From the NCBI GenBank assembly GCA_903642225.1, contig CAHJWI010000014.1, positions 1 to 64,000 on the forward strand: a stretch of DNA of 64,000 bases, in the 5' to 3' direction. This document shows positions 26,209 to 34,953 of the stretch, piece after piece. Positions within the stretch are counted from its first letter, which is position 1; each line of letters opens with the position of its first letter. Made by a program: the position numbers and the translations under genes. The DNA comes from Acidobacteriaceae bacterium. Its GTDB lineage: Bacteria > Acidobacteriota > Terriglobia > Terriglobales > Acidobacteriaceae. The notes below the pieces were generated by a model, which ran no database searches, had not been told where the DNA came from, and saw only the letters and a program-made list of their open reading frames with translations.

Positions 26209-29143
26209 TTACAGTCCTTGTTTCGGCGGCGGATGGATGGGCCGCTTCTGCTTGGACGTGTGAGCCGGCCATCGCGGGTAGTGCGGGGAAGAGCAACCGA
26301 AAGGTCGTGCCTTCGCCCACGATGCTATCTACCTGGATGCGACCGGCATGTTCCTGGACAATGCCGTAGGAGACAGCCAGACCCAGGCCGGTACCCTTGT
26401 GCTGGCCCTCTTTGGGCGTGTTCTTGGTAGTGAAGAACGGGTCGTAGATGCGGTGAACGTGGGCTGCCTCGATGCCGGAACCGGTGTCCCGAAAGGTGAC
26501 CGCGACTTCCTCTTCGACCTGCCCTGTGGACAGGTAGAGTTCGGTGCCACCGCTCTCAAGCATGGCGTCTTTCGCGTTCAGCAGCATGTTGAGGAACACC
26601 TGCTGCAGCTTGCCATGGCTTCCATGAATGCGGCTAACCTGCGCATACTCTGTATGTACATGCATGCGAGCGGTACGAAACTGGTGATCGAGCAGCAGCA
26701 GCGTCTCACGCAGAACTGCGTTCACATCCAGTGTGACAAACTCGCTGCCGGTGGCACGTGAGAAGTTCAGCAGGCCGTTCACGATTTCGGATGCGCGGAA
26801 GGTCTGCTGTGTAATCTTTTCCAGAACCGGACGCAAACGGACAGCCATAGGGTCATCCCCGCGCGCCTGCTTCTGCAACATCTGCGCATAGCTGCTGATG
26901 ACCGCCAGAGGGGTGTTCACTTCGTGGGCTACACCCGCGGCCAATAGGCCGATCGACGAGAGCTTTTCCGCCTGCGTAAGTTGCGATTCCAGCAGCGTGC
27001 GCTCCGTTATGTCCTCAACCAGAACGATGCTGCCGACCGATACGAACTCGCGCGTGAGTAATGGCGAGATGGCAACGTTCACCGTGCGTGATTCGCCATT
27101 GCGAAGCGGCATTCTGACTTTGGGCAGGTGGTGTGTTCCGCTCTGGTCGTGGGCGCGTTCAAATTCGGTGACAAACTCAGTGGGAAAGATCTCGGAGATG
27201 TGGCGGCTGAGAGCCTCTACCCTCGGCAGCGCGACCATCACCTCCATTTCAGCGTTCCAGCTTTCGACGCAGTCGTCCAGGTCAAGGGCGAAGATCCCGA
27301 CCTTAATGGATTCCACGATATTCTCGTTGAATTCCTTGAGCCGCTCGAACTCCGAACGTTGCCGATTGAGCGATGCAAAAAGCTGTGCATTTTGAATAGC
27401 AATGGCGATGTAGCCAGCCAACGACTCCAGCAGCTCCATATCTTCAGACGAGAGAAAGTCACCTTCGCGGGTGCGGCCCAGGCCTATTACGGCGATTGTC
27501 CGGGCGGGGTAGTTGGCCTCCGCGATACGGCAAGGCAGGTAGTAATTCATGTCCAAAGCGCGCGAGATGGTCTGTTCATCCGCGGACAGGTGGGGCAAGG
27601 AACTCGGCTTTTCGAAGAAGAGGTGACCCTGTGCATCGGGGGCGTCAAACTGCAGAAAGGAAGCTGCAGAGGTTTGCTGCGGCATGGACCTGAGGATGTC
27701 GTCACTGAGGCCATGGGACGCTGCAAGTTGAAAGACTTTGCCTGTACGCCGAATGCCGCCGGGAGAGACGAACAGAACGACACGCTCCACCAGCAGAACC
27801 TGTGCGAGCCGATCGACGACGGAGCGAGAGAGGGTTTGAAGGTCGGTCTGCGAAGAGAGACCGCGGCTGAACTCGATCAGCGTCTCCCGATAGTCGTAGC
27901 GCTTTTGGTCGAAGACGCGGTCAACGCGGCTTTGGATTGCAGCTTTGATGGGGTCGAAGATCAGGGCAGTGGCGACAATAACGGCGAGGATCCCCCACGT
28001 CTTGAGACTTGGCAAGCGGGAGTGTGCGACCTCGCCAGCGAAGGCCACGATCATGAAGTACACACCCACGAGAGCAGCCGTGGCGAGGGTGTAAGTCACA
28101 CCACGCTTGAAGATCAGGTCGGTGTCCATCAGCCGGTAGCGCACAATCGCCCAGGCAAATGTGAGTGGCAGAAAAATCAGGCAGAAGCTGACCACCTTGG
28201 CGATGGTAAGAGAGACCGGAAGATCGAACAGATAAGGAATGGCGTAAAGGACGGTGAAGGGCAGCACGGATAACAGCGTTCCGCGTGTAAGCCACTTGAG
28301 TTGCTGGCGTTCCAGCACCTCGCCCGTGTTGCGGTACCGAAGCCAAAATACGATGGCTGCGACGACGTAAAAGCCCGCCGAGTAGGCGACGTCGATCTGA
28401 TCGAGGCGGTGACGCAGACGCTCAGTAGCAACCCAGCGTGTGAGTGCAACGACCTGCAGAGCGATGATGAGAGAACCAGGCAGATAGAGCAGGATGCTGA
28501 GCAGCCGCCGGCGCAGGGAAGGTCGTGCCTCGCCGAAGGTAATTGCAAAGTGCAGAAAGAGGGCTGGTTGAAGTGCCGTCGCGAGCACGTTTCCCCAGAA
28601 GATCGACCAGTCAAGCGTATCGAACTGTCCGGTGTACCGAAAGGAGTACAGCATGCCCGAGACCAGACAGAAGAAGTAGAAATGAGTCGCCTTGGGTGCG
28701 GTCCAGCGGCGAAAGAGGACGTAAAGACCGATGGCAAGGTATACCAGGGCGATAAGACGCAACCCCTGGTTGCGCGTGTGGTCCGTCGGTTCCAGGATGA
28801 CCTGGATGTCAAGCGGTGCGCCATCACGCCCCAGTGCATAGTGGATGCGGTTCCAGGTGCCGGTTCGCGCCATTTCGCGTTCCAAGGGAGCTACCGTCGG
28901 GGTCGGCCTGCCGTTTGCGGCGGTAAGCTTGTCGCCGGTGCGCACGCCTTCGCGGTGGGCCGGGCTGTCCACAGGGACGCGTTCCGCCTGAAGACTACCG
29001 TTGGTCTCAAGCCACCACACACCGTCGGTCGGCTGCTCGTAGTTGTTCTCCTGGATGAAGTTGAGCGCGCCGAGCACGCAGAGCAGCAGAGTCGCAAGGG
29101 CGAGGACGGTCGCAAGTACGCGGGTTTGCGAGGTCTTCTCCAT
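26201..29143 (-). CDS. Membrane sensor histidine kinase with PDZ-like, GAF and PAS domains
   Basis: This 980-residue sensor begins with a membrane helix (residues 8-30), then a periplasmic PDZ-like domain (about 45-120; VPVDSPAHREGVRTGDKLTAANGRPT). About eight further membrane segments follow (about 128-395). The cytoplasmic part has a GAF-like domain (about 430-590), a PAS domain (about 600-715), HisKA with the phospho-accepting His740 in LLAAGVAHEVNTPLAVI, and an HATPase_c domain (NMLLNAKDAM, DTGSGI, GTGLGLAVSYGI). The PDZ-like domain suggests it senses unfolded or cleaved periplasmic protein ends, which is inference. The partner regulator overlaps its 3' end by eight bases. Confidence 0.93.
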   Translation of the reverse strand: MEKTSQTRVLATVLALATLLLCVLGALNFIQENNYEQPTDGVWWLETNGSLQAERVPVDSPAHREGVRTGDKLTAANGRPTPTVAPLEREMARTGTWNRIHYALGRDGAPLDIQVILEPTDHTRNQGLRLIALVYLAIGLYVLFRRWTAPKATHFYFFCLVSGMLYSFRYTGQFDTLDWSIFWGNVLATALQPALFLHFAITFGEARPSLRRRLLSILLYLPGSLIIALQVVALTRWVATERLRHRLDQIDVAYSAGFYVVAAIVFWLRYRNTGEVLERQQLKWLTRGTLLSVLPFTVLYAIPYLFDLPVSLTIAKVVSFCLIFLPLTFAWAIVRYRLMDTDLIFKRGVTYTLATAALVGVYFMIVAFAGEVAHSRLPSLKTWGILAVIVATALIFDPIKAAIQSRVDRVFDQKRYDYRETLIEFSRGLSSQTDLQTLSRSVVDRLAQVLLVERVVLFVSPGGIRRTGKVFQLAASHGLSDDILRSMPQQTSAASFLQFDAPDAQGHLFFEKPSSLPHLSADEQTISRALDMNYYLPCRIAEANYPARTIAVIGLGRTREGDFLSSEDMELLESLAGYIAIAIQNAQLFASLNRQRSEFERLKEFNENIVESIKVGIFALDLDDCVESWNAEMEVMVALPRVEALSRHISEIFPTEFVTEFERAHDQSGTHHLPKVRMPLRNGESRTVNVAISPLLTREFVSVGSIVLVEDITERTLLESQLTQAEKLSSIGLLAAGVAHEVNTPLAVISSYAQMLQKQARGDDPMAVRLRPVLEKITQQTFRASEIVNGLLNFSRATGSEFVTLDVNAVLRETLLLLDHQFRTARMHVHTEYAQVSRIHGSHGKLQQVFLNMLLNAKDAMLESGGTELYLSTGQVEEEVAVTFRDTGSGIEAAHVHRIYDPFFTTKNTPKEGQHKGTGLGLAVSYGIVQEHAGRIQVDSIVGEGTTFRLLFPALPAMAGSHVQAEAAHPSAAETRTVNA

Positions 29144-29151
29144 GGGCGCTT

Positions 29152-29157
29152 AACGTA
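29152..29157 (-). promoter_or_regulatory. Candidate -10 element of the sensor-kinase operon
   Basis: Minus-strand TACGTT lies eight bases before the kinase ATG, with no Shine-Dalgarno sequence between. A leaderless or nearly leaderless transcript is predicted. Confidence 0.35.
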
Positions 29158-29291
29158 CTCCGTCCGGCAGAGAGGCCGGTTGTTGACTCCATTGGTTCAA
29201 CGAGATGCACGTCTGTGGCCAAAGTCGGGTGCATGACTTCTGCCACAAACGCCGTGTTTGTACCTTCAGCCTACAATGAATGACTGTCGCC

Positions 29292-29307
29292 CTTCCAAAG
29301 GTGGAAG
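29292..29307. repeat. Small inverted repeat upstream of the aminotransferase gene
   Basis: CTTCCA and TGGAAG flank AAGG in the 270-base space between the divergent sensor kinase and aminotransferase genes. It could be an operator. The rest of this intergenic space shows no gene. Confidence 0.3.
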
Positions 29308-29413
29308 ATGCCCTTCCAGAAACGGGAGTACCACGAAAGGGTGAGACTCAATCCGGGAACGCAAGGGTGAACTTGCCTTGACCGCACTGGTGAACTGGGT
29401 TGAACTAATACGA

Positions 29414-30670
29414 ATGACCAGATTTCATCAGGACGGCAAGGCGGCCAGCATGCTGGCGCGCGACAGCGAGTGGCTGCTGCCGGTGTACGCGCGCTTTCCC
29501 GTCGCCATGGAGCGTGGCGAAGGTGTCTACCTTTTTGACACGTCCGGCAACCGCTACCTCGACTTAATGGGCGGTCTGGGTGTGAATGCACTTGGCCACG
29601 CGCATCCGCGCATGGTGAGGGCAACGGCAGAGCAGGCAGCGCGCATGGTGCACCTGTCCCCGCAGTATTGCACGCCGGCAGCCGGTGAACTTGCGGAGCG
29701 TCTGTGCCTGCTGTCGGGGATGGCGGGCGTGTTTTACTCCACCGGTGGCTCAGAGTCGGTGGAAGGCGCGATCAAGCTTGCACGGGCTTTTGGGATCGAA
29801 CATGCCGGCGCATCCAAGTTCCGCATTGCCGCGCTCGAGGGCTCCTACCATGGGCGAACCTTTGGTTCCATGTCGGTGACGGGCCAGTCCAAGTACCGCG
29901 ATGGTTTTGGACCAACGCTGGACGGTGTGGACCTAGCACGAAAAAATGACATTGCATCTTTGTGCTCTGCTGTCTCTGTTGACACGTGCGCGATCTTGCT
30001 GGAGACGGTGCTGGGCGAGGGCGGCGTTCACAATTTGGACGCGGAGTTTTTGCAGGAGGCACGACGCCTTGCGCACGAGTACGACGCTTTGCTGATCCTG
30101 GATGAGATTCAGTGTGGGCTAGGACGTGTCGGCCAGTGGTTTGCCTTTGAGCAGAGTGGAGTGCAGCCGGACGTGCTGATTCTGGGCAAACCGCTGGGCG
30201 GGGGCTTGCCTCTCAGCGCATTTCTGGTGTCCGGCGAACTGTTTCACGTCCTGGGGATTGGCAAGCATGGCAGCACGCTGGGTGGTTCGCCGCTGGCGTG
30301 CCGTCTCGGTCTTGAATTCCTGTCTACCGTCGAAGAGGAGAATCTTCTGGCGCGTGTGCTGGACACGGGGGCGTATCTGTCTACCCATCTTGAGGCACTG
30401 GCACGCGAGGGTGGTGTCGCGGTGGAAGCTCGCGGACGCGGATTGATCCAAGGCCTTGAATTGTCCGTTCCGGGAAGACCGATCGCCGAGGCGGCTTTGG
30501 AACAGGGCCTGATGCTGAATTTTGTACAGGGAAATGTGATGCGCTTTCTGCCGTCGTTCCTGCTGGAGCGCAAGCACGTGGACGCGATGCTTGAGGTGGT
30601 ACGTCCCCTATTGAAGCGTGCGGCCGCGGGCAAGGCAAGTCTGGAAACCACTCTGGTCGCCGTCGCCTAG
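29414..30670 (+). CDS. argD: Class III PLP aminotransferase, acetylornithine/succinylornithine (ArgD) type
   Basis: This 418-residue fold-type I aminotransferase opens with MERGEGVYLFDTSGNRYLDLMGGLGVNALGHAHP, the typical ArgD N-terminus. FYSTGGSESVEGAIKLAR and GSYHGRTFGSMSVTGQSKYR follow. The cofactor Asp is in LLILDEIQCGLGRVG and the Schiff-base Lys in DVLILGKPLGGGLP. TLGGSPLACRLGLEFL follows. ArgD normally transaminates N-acetylglutamate semialdehyde in arginine synthesis. Other arg genes are absent, so a related ornithine or diaminopimelate role is possible. Starts at 29414 or 29450 are both plausible because no clear ribosome-binding site favours one. It is convergent with the hydrolase gene. 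Confidence 0.88.
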   Translation: MTRFHQDGKAASMLARDSEWLLPVYARFPVAMERGEGVYLFDTSGNRYLDLMGGLGVNALGHAHPRMVRATAEQAARMVHLSPQYCTPAAGELAERLCLLSGMAGVFYSTGGSESVEGAIKLARAFGIEHAGASKFRIAALEGSYHGRTFGSMSVTGQSKYRDGFGPTLDGVDLARKNDIASLCSAVSVDTCAILLETVLGEGGVHNLDAEFLQEARRLAHEYDALLILDEIQCGLGRVGQWFAFEQSGVQPDVLILGKPLGGGLPLSAFLVSGELFHVLGIGKHGSTLGGSPLACRLGLEFLSTVEEENLLARVLDTGAYLSTHLEALAREGGVAVEARGRGLIQGLELSVPGRPIAEAALEQGLMLNFVQGNVMRFLPSFLLERKHVDAMLEVVRPLLKRAAAGKASLETTLVAVA

Positions 30671-30700
30671 TTCGCGACCTGTGAGTAGTTGTGGAACCTG

Positions 30701-31381
30701 TCAGGTGCGCGGAGCTACGGTCAGTTGAAGCTCCGTTTCCAGCCAGTCGCGAAGGGTCCGTTGCATCTCCGCTAGCTTCGGCTTGGGCGAGGCAGGGACG
30801 CCCATGAAGAAGTGCTCCGCGCCTTCAATCCAATGCATAAATTTAGGCTTGGGAGTTTGCTGAAAAAGCGCTTCCATGGTGGACCGCGGTGCGAAGGGAT
30901 CGTCCGATCCCGTGAGGAAAAGTTTGGGCTGGGTGCAGTCAGTCAGGAACTCATACGTGTAGTGGCGGCCACCTGCTGCCAGAGGCATGCCCAGGCCTAT
31001 AAGCGCTGCGATACGCGGATCGCCACATCCGGCGCGAAAGCCGATGTTTGCCCCAAAGGAAAAGCCTGCCAGCAGCACCGGGAGCTGAAAATTTGTTGAA
31101 AGCCAGTCGATGGCTGCACGGACGTCCTCAATCTCTCCCGGTCCGTTGGTGTATTCACCGGCGCTGAGGCCAACCCCTCTAAAGTTGAACCGGAGCACAG
31201 GCAAGCCGAAATGGGCAAAGGCCTTCATGGCTTGGAAGACGACCTTGGTGTGCATGGTGCCGCCAGAGGGTGGGTGCGGATGGCAGACCAGAGCGCAGTA
31301 GCGAGCAGATGTGACGCCTTCATTGAGCAAAGCTTCAAGGCGTCCTGCTGGTCCGCGCAGGTCGTTGATGGTGCGAATCAC
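30701..31381 (-). CDS. Small alpha/beta hydrolase
   Basis: This 226-residue cytoplasmic protein starts at GTG 31381, five bases after GGAGAG. It has the compact alpha/beta hydrolase pattern CHPHPPSGGTMHTKVVFQAMKAF and FNFRGVGLSAGEY. The nucleophile Ser is in LAGFSFGANIG, a later Asp in LTGSDDPFAP and the His in IEGAEHFFMG. The family of short hydrolases with C-H-P-H-P near the start is widespread and mostly uncharacterised. It follows the DNA-glycosylase gene by 41 bases and may share its transcript. Confidence 0.85.
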   Translation of the reverse strand: MIRTINDLRGPAGRLEALLNEGVTSARYCALVCHPHPPSGGTMHTKVVFQAMKAFAHFGLPVLRFNFRGVGLSAGEYTNGPGEIEDVRAAIDWLSTNFQLPVLLAGFSFGANIGFRAGCGDPRIAALIGLGMPLAAGGRHYTYEFLTDCTQPKLFLTGSDDPFAPRSTMEALFQQTPKPKFMHWIEGAEHFFMGVPASPKPKLAEMQRTLRDWLETELQLTVAPRT

Positions 31382-31422
31382 GTTGGCTCTCCATCCTTCA
31401 GCGTCGCACAAAAAGTGGGCAG

Positions 31423-32874
31423 CTAGGCAGACTGCATATACTGTCGAGCTAATTGCAGGTCGTCGCGCAGATGCCGGTAGAGGGTTTCGCGGGTTGCGTC
31501 GTCTTTGCCGCGCAGCACGGCGCTGGGGTGGATTGTGGCCATGATCTGGTCCGCAAAGCTGCTGGGCATGAGCTTGCCGCGGTCGCGCATGAGGGCGAAG
31601 GTGCCGCCAAGGAGTGACTTGGACGCAGACGCGCCAAGGCATACGACGAGCTTCGGCTTGAGCGCGTCAAGCTCCGCGAGCAGCCACGGCCGGCAGGCCA
31701 TGATCTCGCTGACACGCGGATTCTGGTGGAGACGCACCTTGCCGCGCAGGACGAATTTAAAGTGCTTCACGGCGTTGGTCATGTAGACCGTCTCCGGTGG
31801 CAGGCCGGCCTCGCCAAGTGCCTTGCGCAAGACGCCACCTGCGGGGCCGATGAAGGGCTCGCCACGCCGGTCTTCCTGGTCACCGGGCTGCTCACCCACG
31901 AGCACGATCTGTGCCGTGCCGGGTCCGCGCCCGGGGACGACCTGAGTTGCGTGCTCATAGAGCTCACACCCGCGGCAACCTGGCATTGCCTGGTTGAGGA
32001 CAGGGAGGCTGTGCTCCGCCGGTACGAAGGGTGCCGCAGTGGGTTTATCGCTTTGCTTGCTCACCATCAGTTCGACTCGTCCTTCAGCTTTTTGCAGCAG
32101 GGAGGGCAGCAGCTCGACCTCTGGCAGATTGCTCCAATACTTCACCGGCATGTGGCTGCGCATCACGTCCGGATTCAGCCGCGCAGGGTTGAAGATGCTG
32201 CTGTAGTAACTCTTCCACAGGGTCTCCAGTTCATCCTCGCTGGGGGCGTGACTGCGGTCCAGCGGTGGACCGAACTGCAAGGTACCGACGGCAGGATCCC
32301 AAAATACTGAGCCATCGGGAGTAAGAATGGACCATCGCATGATGGCGAAGCGCTCCGCAAAGAACGGTGCAGCCAAAGGCAGGATGCGGTGTGCGGGTTC
32401 ATACCAGGCGATGAACTGCTCGCCAGCCTCGTCAGTCAGCTTGCGAAAACGCACAAATGCGTGCATTTTGTGTTCATCGCGCTTGATCTGCTGCACCAAC
32501 CGCAGCATGGCGCTGACGTCTGCATCCACTTCCACGCGCATGAGCTCCCGGTTGCTTTGTAGCCGCCAGAGCAGACGATAAAGCAGGTTCCAGCGCGAGG
32601 GATCGCGGTGCAACGCAGCCAGCTGGGCGCGCTCAAGAAAGGCCTTTGAGACGTAGGGGACAAGCGCAGCATTTCCAGAGAGCTCGTTGAGCAGAGCAGT
32701 TTTTGTGCTCACCGCGCCGAAGAGGTCGTCCGCAACGGGAATGGTCTCATCCGCAAAGTCAATGGCATCCGGCTCAAGTCGCTGCTGGAAGGCGACGCGT
32801 GCCAACTGGCGCCATGCGTCGAAGTCCGGCGCCACCATGACCCGCGTGACGCCGTTGACGGTGCTGCTGCTCAC
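31423..32874 (-). CDS. udgX: DUF4130 (TIGR03915-type) fused to UdgX-type uracil-DNA glycosylase
   Basis: The protein has 483 residues in two parts. Residues 10-255 match the DUF4130 DNA-metabolism domain that accompanies radical SAM DNA-repair proteins. Residues 290-480 are a UDG-superfamily domain with motif GEQPGDQED (327-335), FIGPAG after it, and IHPSAVLRG (His449). Cysteines 300, 303, 394 and 412 could hold an iron-sulfur cluster. The loop G-K-V-R-L-H-Q-N-P (His383) corresponds to the UdgX K-R-R-I-H loop, whose His forms a covalent bond with the uracil site in DNA. This protein may therefore trap uracil-containing DNA. It overlaps the radical SAM gene by four bases (ATGA). Confidence 0.88.
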   Translation of the reverse strand: MSSSTVNGVTRVMVAPDFDAWRQLARVAFQQRLEPDAIDFADETIPVADDLFGAVSTKTALLNELSGNAALVPYVSKAFLERAQLAALHRDPSRWNLLYRLLWRLQSNRELMRVEVDADVSAMLRLVQQIKRDEHKMHAFVRFRKLTDEAGEQFIAWYEPAHRILPLAAPFFAERFAIMRWSILTPDGSVFWDPAVGTLQFGPPLDRSHAPSEDELETLWKSYYSSIFNPARLNPDVMRSHMPVKYWSNLPEVELLPSLLQKAEGRVELMVSKQSDKPTAAPFVPAEHSLPVLNQAMPGCRGCELYEHATQVVPGRGPGTAQIVLVGEQPGDQEDRRGEPFIGPAGGVLRKALGEAGLPPETVYMTNAVKHFKFVLRGKVRLHQNPRVSEIMACRPWLLAELDALKPKLVVCLGASASKSLLGGTFALMRDRGKLMPSSFADQIMATIHPSAVLRGKDDATRETLYRHLRDDLQLARQYMQSA

Positions 32875-34199
32875 AGCACCCCCGTGACGGCCGACTTTGC
32901 CGCCTCTGCGAAGAGCGGCAGTTGCGCCGCTTGTACAGGGTGTGCGAAAGACTTCATCGACACCCGTTCCAGGCCTCCCGCAGCGATCTCGACAGCTGCT
33001 GGTGAAAGCGCGGTCGTCGGTGAAAAAAGCGCGTCAGCCTGCCCAGGAAGGTGGTCGACGGTTATGACGTACTCAGCTGCATCCTTCAAACGCACGTGCA
33101 GCTTTCGAAGATCCGCGAGTACAAGCTTGTGGTAGCGACGGATACGGAGGATGCGATCCACGTTTGCGTAGCCCAGGCCGGGAACGCGCAGCATCGTCTC
33201 GCGCGGTGCCGTGTTTAAGTCAACGGGAAAGAACTCGGGATGCCGGCGCGCCCATGCGAGTTTAGGATCAATGCTCAGGTCCAGCTCGGGCTGGTCTTCC
33301 GGTGCAATTTCGTCTGCTGCAAAGCCATAGTGCCGCATCAGCCAGTCCGCCTGGTACAGGCGATGCTCTCGCACCATGGGCGACGCTTTCAGCGGCAGGC
33401 GGGTATCCGCCTCGGGGTACGGGCTGAAGCCGGTGTAGTAGACGCGGCGCAGCTTGAAATTCTGGTACAAACCGCTGGCGCGCTGAATGATGTCGCGGTC
33501 CGTCGATGGAGTTGCGCCAATCACCATCTGGGTACTTTGGCCGGCCGGTGCAAACTTCGGTGTGCTGTTAAAGCGGGTTCGGTCCTCGTCCAGCTCGTTT
33601 TTGCGGTCGTGGATGTGCGCCATGGTGCCTTCAATGACCGTGGCCTTCTTCTCCGGTGCAAGCTGCACCAGGTCAGCCTGCGTCGGCAACTCGATGTTGG
33701 CACTCAGGCGATCGGCGTACGTGCCGGCCTCTTCAAGCAGGCGCGGTGCACAGCCGGGAATTGCCTTGATGTGGATGTAGCCGCCGAAGTGGTGCACCAG
33801 CCGCAACGTCTTTGCGACCTGCACCAACTGCTCCATCGTGTAGTCCGGCGACTGGATAATGCCGGACGACAGGAACAGGCCCTCGATGTAGTTGCGCTTG
33901 TAGAAGTCGAGCGTGAGCGTGACGATTTCTTCGGGTGTAAATCGCGCGCGGCGAATGTCGCTGGACACGCGATTGACGCAGAAGACACAGTCGTAGGTGC
34001 AGAAGTTGGTGAGCAGCAGTTTGAGCAGGGAAATGCAGCGACCGTCGGGCGTGTAGCTGTGGCAAATGCCATTGCCATCAGAGTGACCGATGCCCTTGCC
34101 GTTGCCGCTGCGCTTGGCACCGGAGCTTGCACATGACGCGTCATACTTCGCGGCGTCGGCAAGGATCTCGAGCTTCTGCTGCACCGTCATCGAAGTCAT
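32871..34199 (-). CDS. Putative DNA modification/repair radical SAM protein (TIGR03916-type)
   Basis: This 442-residue radical SAM protein has cluster cysteines 67, 71 and 74 in F-C-T-Y-D-C-V-F-C and further N-terminal cysteines (23, 46, 55). The middle has KAIPGCAPRLLEEAGTYADRLSANIELPT. Residues about 335-375 form a helix-hairpin-helix DNA-binding unit (VDLNTAPRETMLRVPGLGYANVDRILRIRR). This is the known partner of UDG-linked DUF4130 proteins, and the ATGA overlap with that gene fits. The chemistry is unknown, and a repair or modification reaction on DNA bases is the working inference. A TACACT element lies eight bases upstream of the ATG. Confidence 0.9.
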   Translation of the reverse strand: MTSMTVQQKLEILADAAKYDASCASSGAKRSGNGKGIGHSDGNGICHSYTPDGRCISLLKLLLTNFCTYDCVFCVNRVSSDIRRARFTPEEIVTLTLDFYKRNYIEGLFLSSGIIQSPDYTMEQLVQVAKTLRLVHHFGGYIHIKAIPGCAPRLLEEAGTYADRLSANIELPTQADLVQLAPEKKATVIEGTMAHIHDRKNELDEDRTRFNSTPKFAPAGQSTQMVIGATPSTDRDIIQRASGLYQNFKLRRVYYTGFSPYPEADTRLPLKASPMVREHRLYQADWLMRHYGFAADEIAPEDQPELDLSIDPKLAWARRHPEFFPVDLNTAPRETMLRVPGLGYANVDRILRIRRYHKLVLADLRKLHVRLKDAAEYVITVDHLPGQADALFSPTTALSPAAVEIAAGGLERVSMKSFAHPVQAAQLPLFAEAAKSAVTGVL

Positions 34200-34207
34200 G
34201 CATTCCC

Positions 34208-34213
34208 AGTGTA
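34208..34213 (-). promoter_or_regulatory. Candidate -10 element of the radical SAM/UdgX operon
   Basis: Minus-strand TACACT lies eight bases before the radical SAM gene ATG. No Shine-Dalgarno sequence is seen. Confidence 0.38.
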
Positions 34214-34265
34214 AGCGAAGACCGGGCGAAACCTCAGCTTCACTCCTGTTGTGATGCGCCGTGCG

Positions 34266-34838
34266 CTAGTGTCCGCCTGCAGCAGACTCAGGAAAGAGCC
34301 GGATATCGACGACATTGCGATATTTCTCAGCGAAGTCCATGCCATAGCCGATGACGAACTGGTTGGGAATGGAGAAGCCGACGTAGTCTGCCTCGATGGG
34401 TACCAGTCGCCGCTCCGGCTTGTCGAGGCAGGTGGCAATCTTCAGGCTCGCGGGCTTGTGTTGCAGCATGAGCTTGCGGAGATAGCTCAGGGTCAGGCCG
34501 GTATCCAAAATGTCTTCTACGAGGATGACGTGCTTGTTCTCGATGGGGACATCCAGATCCTTGATGAGCTTGACCGCGCCGCTGCTCGTTTGGCCCTTGC
34601 CGTAGCTGGAGACGGCCACGAAATCGAAGGTGTTATCGATGGTGATGGCTCGCGCCAGGTCGGCAAGAAAAATGGCCGCTCCCTTGAGGACACCAACGAG
34701 CACAATGCTCTGACTGTCGTAGTCCGCAGAGATTTGCGCGCCGATTGCCTGTACCCGCTCGCGAATCTGGGTCTCAGAAAACAGGACCTCGCACTGCGAG
34801 GCGGGAACGAACGTGGGCTCTGCGACGGAAGCGGACAT
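34266..34838 (-). CDS. hpt: Hypoxanthine phosphoribosyltransferase
   Basis: This 190-residue purine-salvage enzyme converts hypoxanthine or guanine with PRPP to IMP or GMP. Family blocks are LVGVLKGAAIFLADLAR, VSSYGKGQTSSGAVKLIKDLD, the PRPP-binding VILVEDILDTGLTLSYL and DYVGFSIPNQFVIGYGMDFAEKYRN. I start at ATG 34838. The frame is open further upstream, but that part runs antisense to lgt and has no similarity. A TAGGCT hexamer seven bases before the ATG suggests a leaderless transcript. It is divergent from lgt. Confidence 0.94.
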   Translation of the reverse strand: MSASVAEPTFVPASQCEVLFSETQIRERVQAIGAQISADYDSQSIVLVGVLKGAAIFLADLARAITIDNTFDFVAVSSYGKGQTSSGAVKLIKDLDVPIENKHVILVEDILDTGLTLSYLRKLMLQHKPASLKIATCLDKPERRLVPIEADYVGFSIPNQFVIGYGMDFAEKYRNVVDIRLFPESAAGGH

Positions 34839-34845
34839 GCACTCT

Positions 34846-34851
34846 AGCCTA
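34846..34851 (-). promoter_or_regulatory. Candidate leaderless -10 element of hpt
   Basis: Minus-strand TAGGCT lies seven bases before the hpt ATG, with no Shine-Dalgarno sequence. Confidence 0.35.
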
Positions 34852-34937
34852 AACGCAGACACGTAAGCTGCGTGCAGCCGGTACTTTTGCTGGATCGGGA
34901 AGAAGCGCCGCAGACCGCGAGACGGCGACCTGCAACG

Positions 34938-34943
34938 TATACT
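34938..34943 (+). promoter_or_regulatory. Candidate -10 element of lgt
   Basis: TATACT lies ten bases before the lgt ATG, so the leader would be only about three bases long. Confidence 0.4.
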
Positions 34944-34953
34944 CGCCAGAGCA

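Noticed and set aside
27128-28273. Plus-strand open frame opposite the histidine kinase
   Set aside because: The kinase has full domain support on the other strand. The plus-strand product has no family features.
29378-29411. TTGACC with a possible -10 before the aminotransferase gene
   Set aside because: At 17-base spacing the -10 would be TGAACT, too poor to call a promoter.
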